Of a stretch of 6,449 bases of DNA, positions 1 to 5,453 are shown piece by piece. The stretch is from a bacterium (GTDB taxonomy: Bacteria > Ratteibacteria > UBA8468 > B48-G9 > JAFGKM01): assembly GCA_021160565.1 (NCBI GenBank), contig JAGHCG010000075.1, positions 1-6,449 of the forward strand. Reading direction: 5' to 3'. Under the pieces are notes generated by a model. That model worked only from the letters and a program-made list of their open reading frames with translations. It had not been told where the DNA came from and searched no databases. Every line of letters starts with the position of its first letter. Position 1 is the stretch's first letter. The position numbers and the translations under genes were made by a program.

Positions 1-363
1 ATATTCTATAACCATCATTATAGAGAACTTCACTCTGTTTGTAGCAACAGCAATTTTCAATCCTTTTTCTTTCAGAAGATTTAACAGTTCCTCTGCTCCA
101 TTCATCAACTTTACGTTTCCATTAAGAAATCTGGGATTATTTTCTCTATAGATTCTGAGAGCTATCTCATATTCACTCTCACTGAAAAAAGCAGATATTA
201 ACATTTTATCTCCACCACCAACATTTTTCCTGACTTCTTCATAAGAGAGAGAAGGATAACCAAGAAAATTGCGCACAAAATTTATTGTCTTCCATATGGC
301 TGTGTATCCATCAATAAGTGTTCCATCCATATCAAAAATAGCAACTTTTTTCTTTTCCATCAT
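1..363 (-). CDS. HAD-superfamily hydrolase, phosphoglycolate-phosphatase-like (partial, C-terminus beyond window)
   Basis: The reading frame is open from an ATG at 361-363 to the left edge and gives the first 121 residues. A hydrophobic beta strand is followed by the HAD motif I, DMDGTLID, at residues 11-18: D11 would be the phosphorylated nucleophile and D13 the general acid. A helical cap-like segment follows (about 20-90, including VGGGDKML), then motif II, IAVATNR, with T108. This order (motif I, alpha-helical cap, motif II) is that of subclass I HAD phosphatases such as phosphoglycolate phosphatase and PpaX. Motifs III and IV (the conserved Lys and the acidic pair) lie outside the window, so activity cannot be judged and the substrate is unknown; sugar phosphates, phosphoglycolate and pyrophosphate are all possible. 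Two in-frame ATGs occur in tandem (361-363 and 358-360). Neither has a Shine-Dalgarno sequence, and a promoter ends just upstream. The family call is firm and the substrate is not. Confidence 0.88.
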   Translation of the reverse strand, partial: MMEKKKVAIFDMDGTLIDGYTAIWKTINFVRNFLGYPSLSYEEVRKNVGGGDKMLISAFFSESEYEIALRIYRENNPRFLNGNVKLMNGAEELLNLLKEKGLKIAVATNRVKFSIMMVIEY

Positions 364-370
364 GGGATTA

Positions 371-399
371 AATTTACACTAAACTTTTTAACCAGTCAA
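371..399 (-). promoter_or_regulatory. Candidate sigma70 promoter of the HAD gene, leaderless geometry
   Basis: Read on the minus strand, TTGACT (399-394, 5/6 match to TTGACA) is followed by a 17-base spacer and TAAATT (376-371, 4/6 match to TATAAT). Only seven bases separate the -10 box from the ATG at 363. A normal start site 6-8 bases after the -10 box would place the first transcribed base at or next to the start codon. This fits the absence of a Shine-Dalgarno sequence. The -10 box is imperfect and the region is AT-rich, so a chance match is possible. Confidence 0.5.
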
Positions 400-408
400 A
401 CGTCTAAT
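380..408 (+). promoter_or_regulatory. Weak candidate promoter of the small secreted protein gene
   Basis: TCTAAT at 403-408 matches TATAAT at 5 of 6 positions and would start transcription near 415, just ahead of the ribosome binding site at 422-427. The -35 box at the 17-base spacing, TAAACT (380-385), is poor (3/6). If real, this promoter interleaves with the oppositely oriented HAD promoter (371-399), so the two would compete for RNA polymerase. Only the -10 box is persuasive. Confidence 0.22.
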
Positions 409-421
409 TTCCAAAACAGAA

Positions 422-427
422 AGGAGG
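422..427 (+). promoter_or_regulatory. Strong Shine-Dalgarno site that fixes the start at 436
   Basis: A perfect AGGAGG lies eight bases before the ATG at 436-438. An in-frame GTG at 427-429 overlaps this site and therefore cannot be the start, so the protein is 142 residues rather than 145. The strength of this site contrasts with its absence before the HAD and CvpA-like genes. Confidence 0.88.
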
Positions 428-435
428 TGAAAAAA

Positions 436-864
436 ATGAAAAAAAAGATGCTCTTGCTGGCAGGGTTGATTCTGAGTTTCCTGCTATTTTCTCCGGGATT
501 TGCTGAAGAAGGAGGAAAAACAGCAAAATCCAGACCAGAGATAGAAAGACCAGCACCCCCAATGAGGGGACATCAAAAAATGTCAATGGGACCTGCAAGA
601 ATGAAATTAAGGAAAGTTCTGGAAATCAGGAGAAAAATGAGAAAAATTGAAAAAGAGGCTATCAAGGAAGATGAAGAGTTGCAGCAAATAGTGGAAGAAA
701 TAAAATCACTTCAGCAACAGTTAAGAGCAAAACTTGATGAAAAACTTGCTGATAATGAAGAATATCAGAAGTTGAAGGAACAACTCCAGAAAATAAAAGA
801 AGAATGGAAGAAAAAACAAGAGGAATTTGGTGAAAAAAAGAGGCAGAAAAAGAGAAGGATGTAA
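436..864 (+). CDS. Small secreted, highly charged coiled-coil protein (distantly CpxP/Spy-like)
   Basis: This gene encodes 142 residues. The N-terminus is a clear Sec signal peptide: Lys at residues 2-4, a hydrophobic core at about 5-18, and a likely signal peptidase I site after FSPGFA (residues 18-23). There is no lipobox Cys and no Cys anywhere in the protein, so a soluble periplasmic location is likely. After a Pro/Met-rich linker (about 30-55), residues about 57-140 are almost all Lys, Glu, Gln, Arg and Leu with heptad-like spacing, predicting a long helix or coiled coil. The C-terminus is very basic (KKRQKKRRM). Size, export and helical character recall the CpxP/Spy/ZraP group of periplasmic chaperones and metal sensors, but their LTxxQ repeats are not visible, so the resemblance is general only. 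It may also be an envelope structural or nucleic-acid-binding helix. The start is fixed by the AGGAGG at 422-427. It is probably a single-gene transcript, since stem-loops follow at 896-952. Confidence 0.8.
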   Translation: MKKKMLLLAGLILSFLLFSPGFAEEGGKTAKSRPEIERPAPPMRGHQKMSMGPARMKLRKVLEIRRKMRKIEKEAIKEDEELQQIVEEIKSLQQQLRAKLDEKLADNEEYQKLKEQLQKIKEEWKKKQEEFGEKKRQKKRRM

Positions 865-895
865 AAGAGGAAAAAAGGAAGAGTAAAGTAATTAA

Positions 896-919
896 GGGGG
901 GCTCAGTACTGAGCCCCCC
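896..919 (+). terminator. GC-rich perfect stem-loop after the secreted protein gene
   Basis: Ten base pairs (896-905 GGGGGGCTCA with 910-919 TGAGCCCCCC) close a GTAC loop. It lies 31 bases after the stop codon at 862-864 and is by far the most GC-rich spot in the window. It has no T-run on the plus side, and only a loose TTAATTACTT on the minus side, so it is not a textbook intrinsic terminator. It could stop polymerase together with the next hairpin, or protect the 3' end of the mRNA. Confidence 0.6.
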
Positions 920-935
920 CCTGTGAATCTGGTAT

Positions 936-958
936 CCGAGGCTAAACCTCGGTATTTT
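936..958 (+). terminator. Second stem-loop followed by a T-rich tail
   Basis: CCGAGG (936-941) pairs with CCTCGG (947-952) around a CTAAA loop. It is followed directly by TATTTT (953-958), the usual arrangement of an intrinsic terminator, although the six-pair stem and short T tail are modest. With the hairpin at 896-919 it probably forms a tandem terminator that separates the secreted protein gene from the CvpA-like gene, whose promoter begins at 981. Confidence 0.5.
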
Positions 959-980
959 GAGCCCTTAGGTATCAATGAAT

Positions 981-1009
981 TTCACAACTTTCTTTATATG
1001 GTGTATTAT
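981..1009 (+). promoter_or_regulatory. Sigma70-type promoter of the CvpA-like gene, leaderless geometry
   Basis: TTCACA (981-986, 5/6 match to TTGACA), a 17-base spacer and TATTAT (1004-1009, 5/6 match to TATAAT) make the best promoter match seen in the window. The ATG at 1016 begins seven bases after the end of the -10 box, exactly where transcription should start. There is no Shine-Dalgarno sequence before either 998 or 1016. Both facts point to a leaderless message. Use of the earlier in-frame ATG at 998 would need a promoter further upstream, because 998 lies inside this promoter's spacer. Confidence 0.6.
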
Positions 1010-1015
1010 AAAAAT

Positions 1016-1885
1016 ATGTTTACAGGAATTGATTTTATTACTGTAATTCTTGTTTTAAGCGGAATACTTACAGGAACCATAAGGGGATTTCTGGGAAGTA
1101 TTGTTGATCTGATAGGAATAAGTGGTGGAATCGCCCTCTCTTCCATAGTTTACCGAGCACCTGTTAATCTTTTCAGAAGATTTAACATAACAGGGAGTGT
1201 TGTTGAACTCATATGTTTTCTTTTCACTTCTTTATTTTTAATTCTTACCATAATTCTCCTTCTTGAACTCCTAAGAAAAAGAGCTGACTGGAAACATTTT
1301 CTTGATAGAGTGTTTGGTTTTTTTCTTGGAATAATCGAAGGAATGTTTTTTGCAGGAATAATTTATATAACAATGAGTGGCTCTTACAATGCTGCTATGG
1401 AACTTCAACAGAGCAAATTACCAAAATACATTATAAAATACATTCCAAAAATATATGAACGTGCTGATAAAATTGGTATTACTATTCCAAAAATGTTATA
1501 TATTCCTCACAGTTATGAAGGAGAATTTAATCCAGAAAATAAAACAATTCAGTTTTTGAGAATAAATTTTTACCGCAAATATAAAAAATTAACATGTATA
1601 AAGTGTGGAGGAGAAGTTAAATTTGAAGGATATTTTCCAAAAGTTGGAGCAGCAATGATACCAAAATTTGTATGCACTAAATGTGGAAGAACATCTGATG
1701 GATGTCAGACATATGAATTGTTCCATTTATATTATAAACAGTGTCCAATTGACCTTGCAAGAAAAGGAACAAGATTTGACTGTCCAAGATTTCCAAACCA
1801 TGAATGGATAACACCGAGGGGGCCATGTCCTGTGGATGGGAAAGAACTTGAACTGTGGAGATGGTCTCCACCCACCAAATATTGA
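1016..1885 (+). CDS. CvpA-like membrane protein with C-terminal zinc ribbon and second Cys cluster
   Basis: The product is 289 residues. Residues 1-120 resemble the CvpA family: an N-terminal IDF followed by about four hydrophobic helices (near 6-22, 28-46, 63-86 and 99-119), with the TIRGFLGSIVDLIG segment (21-34) typical of the family's first loop. CvpA of E. coli is needed for colicin V production, and relatives are tied to envelope homeostasis; the biochemical role is unknown. After an amphipathic linker (about 130-190) comes a soluble tail not usual for CvpA. C194-x2-C197 and C220-x2-C223 form a classic four-Cys zinc ribbon. Cysteines 230, 243, 256 and 271 follow, three of them in Cys-Pro pairs (CPID, CPRF, CPVDGKEL). 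The last part loosely recalls heavy-metal-binding domains (CPMHP...CPxCGMxL). The start at 1016 is chosen because it matches the family N-terminus and the promoter at 981-1009. The in-frame GTG at 923 sits inside terminator-like hairpins and is unlikely; the ATG at 998 is a weaker alternative. The gene ends one base from the convergent permease gene. Confidence 0.78.
   Translation: MFTGIDFITVILVLSGILTGTIRGFLGSIVDLIGISGGIALSSIVYRAPVNLFRRFNITGSVVELICFLFTSLFLILTIILLLELLRKRADWKHFLDRVFGFFLGIIEGMFFAGIIYITMSGSYNAAMELQQSKLPKYIIKYIPKIYERADKIGITIPKMLYIPHSYEGEFNPENKTIQFLRINFYRKYKKLTCIKCGGEVKFEGYFPKVGAAMIPKFVCTKCGRTSDGCQTYELFHLYYKQCPIDLARKGTRFDCPRFPNHEWITPRGPCPVDGKELELWRWSPPTKY
1855..1871 (-). terminator. 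Candidate operon-end hairpin inside the convergent gene
   Basis: A seven-base-pair perfect stem (1855-1861 GTGGAGA with 1865-1871 TCTCCAC) closes a three-base loop. It begins 16 bases beyond the permease stop codon (1889-1887) in the direction of minus-strand transcription. It is followed on that strand by a moderately T-rich stretch (AGTTCAAGTTCTTT) rather than a clean T-run. It lies entirely inside the last codons of the CvpA-like gene. It is the only plausible terminator seen near the operon end, and may be fortuitous. Confidence 0.3.
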
Positions 1886-1886
1886 T

Positions 1887-3173
1887 TTACTCATACCGTA
1901 AGGCTTCTATCGGATCAAGATTTGCTGCTTTTTTCGCTGGATATATTCCAAAAGTAATTCCCACTGCCACTGAAATGGTGAAGGAGAGAAAAATTGACCA
2001 GAAAGTTATTATTGTTGTCATTCCAGAAAATTTTGAAACAATATGGGGAATAACGATACCAAGTAAGATTCCTATAAATCCCCCAATTGATGAAAGAATT
2101 ACAGATTCTGCTACAAACTGATTTATAATATCTCTTCTCTTTGCTCCAACTGCTCTCCTTATTCCTATTTCTCTTGTTCTTTCTGTAACAGTTGCAAGCA
2201 TTATGTTCATTATTCCAATACCACCAACAATTAAGGAAATAGCAGCAATTGAACCCAGAACTATATTGAATATTCTTTTTGTATGCTCTGCCTGCTGGAG
2301 TAATTGTAATGGAATTAAAATTTCATAATCTTTATTCCTGTGATTTCTGCTTAAAATTTTTTCAATATAAGAAGCCACCGTAAGTATTTTTGAAGTATCA
2401 GAAACTTTCACTATAAATCTGTGATATTCAACAAAATTTCTTTCCCATCTCCAGAAAGGTCCCCTTTTATTTGAAATTTCATATCTTCCAAAATAAATTC
2501 TTCCTGTGGTAAATGGAATATATACATCAAAATTTATATCTTCACTTTCAAAAGTTGTTCCTGTCAAACTCACCGCTTTTTCTTTTACCACTCCTATCAC
2601 TTTAAAATAATAATTCCTGATTTTTATTCTTTTTCCAACCACTTTTCCAAGTGGAAAAAGAGATTTTTTTATTGAATATCCAATAACTGCAACATTTTTT
2701 GAGTTTTTCAATTCAATTTCTGTAAAAAACCTTCCTTCTTCAATCTCAAGATTCATAACATTCAAAAAAGAAGGATATGTTGCCACAATTCTTCCGGTTG
2801 TCTTTCCTTTTTCACTCCATATATCCTCTCTGCATTCCCAGGTTGGGACTATCTCTTCAATGGACGGGATAGTTTTTATCTGTTGAAAATCTTCAAATTT
2901 CAATCCATAAATTCCAATGAAAGAGGTTGTCTGAGAAGTTTTTACTGGAGAAGGTGGATTGAAACTTCTTATAATTATGTTATTGCTTCCAAGTTGCTTT
3001 ATTTTTTCTCTTGCCTCATAACTTGCTCCCTCTCCAATTGAAAGCATTGCTATTACAGAAGCAACACCAAAAACAATACCCAAGATGGTAAGAGAAGACC
3101 TTAATTTGTGAAGATATATGTTTTTCCATCCAAATTTTAAAATTTTTATTATGTGATAAATTTTAATTTTCAT
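1887..3173 (-). CDS. MacB/FtsX-family ABC transporter permease
   Basis: The 428-residue protein has the MacB permease layout. A basic N-terminus leads into TM1 (about 27-47, SSLTILGIVFGVASVIAML) and a large periplasmic domain (about 50-298, MacB_PCD type). The FtsX-like C-terminal part has TM2 (about 301-325), the cytoplasmic coupling segment ERTREIGIRRAVGAKRRDI (331-349), TM3 (about 354-378) and TM4 (about 389-410), and ends with the family's characteristic YPAKKAANLDPIEALRYE. MacB-type permeases do not carry substrate through the inner membrane; they use ATP-driven movement to push periplasmic substrate into the adaptor and outer-membrane duct. E. coli MacB has its ATPase fused at the N-terminus, whereas here it is the separate preceding gene. 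The start ATG at 3173 overlaps the ATPase gene by 11 bases and has a Shine-Dalgarno site at 3186-3182. A LolC/E-type lipoprotein role is less likely because a TolC-like partner is in the same operon. Confidence 0.93.
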   Translation of the reverse strand: MKIKIYHIIKILKFGWKNIYLHKLRSSLTILGIVFGVASVIAMLSIGEGASYEAREKIKQLGSNNIIIRSFNPPSPVKTSQTTSFIGIYGLKFEDFQQIKTIPSIEEIVPTWECREDIWSEKGKTTGRIVATYPSFLNVMNLEIEEGRFFTEIELKNSKNVAVIGYSIKKSLFPLGKVVGKRIKIRNYYFKVIGVVKEKAVSLTGTTFESEDINFDVYIPFTTGRIYFGRYEISNKRGPFWRWERNFVEYHRFIVKVSDTSKILTVASYIEKILSRNHRNKDYEILIPLQLLQQAEHTKRIFNIVLGSIAAISLIVGGIGIMNIMLATVTERTREIGIRRAVGAKRRDIINQFVAESVILSSIGGFIGILLGIVIPHIVSKFSGMTTIITFWSIFLSFTISVAVGITFGIYPAKKAANLDPIEALRYE

Positions 3174-3843
3174 TTACAATTCTCCCATCAAGAAGTTTGA
3201 TGATTTTTTTGCTGTAATTTGCTATATTTATATCATGGGTAATAACAAGAAGAGTTTTCCCCTGCTCATTGAGTTTACACAACAAATTCATTATTTCTCT
3301 TCCAGTTTTTGTATCAAGATTTCCTGTTGGTTCATCAGCAAGAATTATCAAAGGGTCATTTGCAAGAGCTCTCGCAATTGCAACTCTCTGCTGCTGACCA
3401 CCTGAAAGTTCAGATGGTCTGTGATAAATTCTATCCGCCAGCCCAACAAGTTCAGCAAGATGAATTGCCTTTTCTCTCATTTCCTTTTCATCTGCTCCCT
3501 GATAATAAAGAGGAAGTGATATGTTCTCAATAACGTTCAACTGTGGAATTAAATTGAACTGCTGAAAAATAAATCCAATATATTTCGACCTTATTTCTGA
3601 AAGTTTATCATCATCAAACTCTGAAACTTTCTCATTTTTCAAAAGATATTTCCCTGATGTTGGTTTATCAAGACATCCAATAATATTCAACAACGTGGTT
3701 TTTCCACTCCCGGAAGGTCCCATAATTGATATATGCTCTCCCTCTTTTATTTGCAAATCAATACCTTTCAAAACTTCCACCTCAACCATTCCGAGTTTGT
3801 AAATTTTTCTTATATTCTGAAGGTCTATTATAACCTTATTCAT
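3163..3843 (-). CDS. MacB/LolD-type ABC transporter ATPase
   Basis: This is a 226-residue stand-alone nucleotide-binding domain of usual length for the MacB/LolD group, with every catalytic element intact. Walker A is GPSGSGKTT (42-50), the Q-loop glutamine is Q94, the ABC signature is LSGGQQQR (146-153), Walker B is LIILADEP (165-172) with catalytic E171, the D-loop is NLD (175-177), and the switch histidine is H203 in ITHD. The N-terminal aromatic Y15 fits the adenine-stacking A-loop position. It would dimerise on the cytoplasmic side of the permease encoded next and couple ATP hydrolysis to its mechanical cycle. The start codon and the adaptor stop codon share the sequence ATGA (3843-3840), so translation is probably coupled; a purine-rich AAGGA (3852-3848) precedes it. 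Family assignment is very secure. The name lolD is withheld because the neighbours indicate a tripartite exporter. Confidence 0.96.
   Translation of the reverse strand: MNKVIIDLQNIRKIYKLGMVEVEVLKGIDLQIKEGEHISIMGPSGSGKTTLLNIIGCLDKPTSGKYLLKNEKVSEFDDDKLSEIRSKYIGFIFQQFNLIPQLNVIENISLPLYYQGADEKEMREKAIHLAELVGLADRIYHRPSELSGGQQQRVAIARALANDPLIILADEPTGNLDTKTGREIMNLLCKLNEQGKTLLVITHDINIANYSKKIIKLLDGRIVNEN
3182..3186 (-). promoter_or_regulatory. Shine-Dalgarno site of the permease gene
   Basis: Minus-strand GGGAG lies eight bases before the ATG at 3173-3171, inside the final codons of the ATPase gene. It supports this start and independent or coupled initiation of the overlapping permease frame. Confidence 0.7.
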
Positions 3844-5453
3844 CTCTTCCTTTTCTTCACCTTTTCAATTTTCCCTCTTTCAAACATCTCTTTCTTCCTT
3901 ACTGAAAACCCGATTTTTTCGGGAAGCATAACAATAATTTCTCCCTCTTTTAAACCTTCTTTTACTTCCACTATTCTATCATTACTCTCCCCAAGAACAA
4001 TTTTTCTTTCAACAATTCTATTTCCTGAAAGAACATAACAGTAAGGATTCCCATCTTTAAAGAAAACTGAAATAACAGGAATAGCAATTACATTTTCCTT
4101 TTTATCAACAATTATTTCAACGTGTGCGCTCATTCCCGGTTTGAGAAGATCATACTTTTTATCAAAAGCAACCTGAGTGTTATAAATATTAAGGTCTGGA
4201 TTTAAAAATTTCATTCTGGCATCTGGCATAAGAGAAATTTTCTTCACAGTTCCTGTGAAAACTTTATCAGGAAAAGCATCAATTTTTATAATTGCTTTCT
4301 GTCCGGTTTTTATCTTTTTAATATTTGTTTCATGAACCTGAACTTCAACTCCGAGGTAATTGAAATCAGGCAAATTGAGTAATTCCTGATATCTCCTCAC
4401 AGTCGTTCCAGGTTGAATTGGACTTTCACTTCTCCATGGTCTTGAACTTGTTGGATAAATTACAAAACCCGGTTGAGTTGCATATATTGTACACATTCTT
4501 ATCTGTTTTTCTATTTCCTCAAGTTTGTTTTTTCTCATCATATAAGTTGCTTTTTTACTTCTCACATTTGATTCTGCCTGAATTAATTTTGCCTTACATC
4601 TATCTTTCACCCTTTCAAGTTCATTTATACTCTCTTTATAATCTGAAAGTAACTGCTCAACCTTTTTTGGAAAATCATAATTTATAAAAAGTTGATATTC
4701 CAGTTTTGCCATTTCAAGATTTGCCTCTTTCTGCCTAAAAGAAAGTTTATCCGCCTCAAGTTCATTTTTTGTTATATATCCTTTTTCTGCAAGTTTTTTG
4801 CTCCACTCAAGATTATTTCTGGCTCTTTCGAGTTCCTCTTTTGCAATATCTATTTTATTTTCAAGGTCTTTCTTAATATTCCATGCCTCTCCACCAAGTT
4901 GAGGATTATTTATCAATTCCTCATAATCCACTTTTTCATCACTTAAAATTTTTTCAGATAATTTTTTCCCCAGATACCTTTCAATATCCATTTTTGCAAA
5001 CTTTACTTTAAGTTCTGCTTCTGTTATATCACTTTCATTTTGTTTTTTTACAATTTCAAGTTCCTGTAATGCCTGAGTATATGCTGATAGACTGTTTTCC
5101 ACATCAATTCTTAACTGGTCTGCTTTATCTTCAAGGTCTTTTGAATCAAGTCTTATCAAAACTTTTTTATTTTTTACATCTTCCTCAGTTATTTCTGTTC
5201 CTTCATCAACCACTTCCAGAATATTCCTTGAGCCAGGAACCTGGTTTATAATTTTAAGAGATTTAAGAGCAATAACATTTCCACTTTCCACAACAGAAAT
5301 TACAAGATTTTGCCTTTTAACTTTATATGTAAGAAGTTGTTTTTTTCTTCTCTCTTCCCTGATATATCTGATGAGAAAAATAGAAACAAGGAAAAGAATG
5401 ATAATGAAAATGAAAAATTTATTTTTAATCAATCTTACCAAAAATCTCCTCAT
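3840..5453 (-). CDS. MacA/HlyD-family periplasmic adaptor with long coiled-coil hairpin
   Basis: The product is 537 residues. A short basic N-terminus and one membrane anchor (about 12-29) are followed by the first lipoyl half (about 50-108). A long alpha-helical hairpin spans about 108-320 and includes GYITKNELEADK (225-236), the turn motif common in MacA/HlyD hairpins. The second lipoyl half follows (about 322-360, IYATQPGFVIYP), then a beta-barrel domain (about 365-450, with KTGQKAIIKIDAFPDKVFTGTV and LKPGMSAHVEI) and a membrane-proximal domain (about 455-515, GNPYCYVLSGNRIVERKIVLG). The very basic tail ends KKRKR. Such adaptors form a hexameric sleeve linking the inner-membrane pump to the outer-membrane duct. 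At 537 residues it is well above the usual 370-400, the excess lying mostly in the hairpin. An in-frame TTG at 5486 gives a longer frame, but the ATG at 5453, six bases after AAAGGAG and directly before the basic/TM region, is the better start. Confidence 0.92.
   Translation of the reverse strand: MRRFLVRLIKNKFFIFIIILFLVSIFLIRYIREERRKKQLLTYKVKRQNLVISVVESGNVIALKSLKIINQVPGSRNILEVVDEGTEITEEDVKNKKVLIRLDSKDLEDKADQLRIDVENSLSAYTQALQELEIVKKQNESDITEAELKVKFAKMDIERYLGKKLSEKILSDEKVDYEELINNPQLGGEAWNIKKDLENKIDIAKEELERARNNLEWSKKLAEKGYITKNELEADKLSFRQKEANLEMAKLEYQLFINYDFPKKVEQLLSDYKESINELERVKDRCKAKLIQAESNVRSKKATYMMRKNKLEEIEKQIRMCTIYATQPGFVIYPTSSRPWRSESPIQPGTTVRRYQELLNLPDFNYLGVEVQVHETNIKKIKTGQKAIIKIDAFPDKVFTGTVKKISLMPDARMKFLNPDLNIYNTQVAFDKKYDLLKPGMSAHVEIIVDKKENVIAIPVISVFFKDGNPYCYVLSGNRIVERKIVLGESNDRIVEVKEGLKEGEIIVMLPEKIGFSVRKKEMFERGKIEKVKKRKR

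Noticed and set aside
427..435. Upstream GTG start for the small secreted protein
   Set aside because: The GTG overlaps the perfect AGGAGG site, which is correctly spaced for the ATG at 436.
404..598. Minus-strand reading frame opposite the secreted protein gene
   Set aside because: It lies opposite a gene with a strong ribosome binding site and signal peptide. Its Phe/Ser/Leu-rich content is the antisense of Lys/Glu codons.
923..1015. Longer N-terminus (GTG at 923) for the CvpA-like protein
   Set aside because: This stretch holds two stem-loops and a good promoter. Its translation is not CvpA-like, and the family N-terminus matches from 1016.
1677..1871. Minus-strand reading frame opposite the end of the CvpA-like gene
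   Set aside because: It overlaps the Cys-rich tail, which has clear protein motifs; the antisense product shows no features of its own.
1855..2121. Plus-strand reading frame across the convergent junction
   Set aside because: It is antisense to the conserved C-terminus of the permease and has no Shine-Dalgarno sequence.
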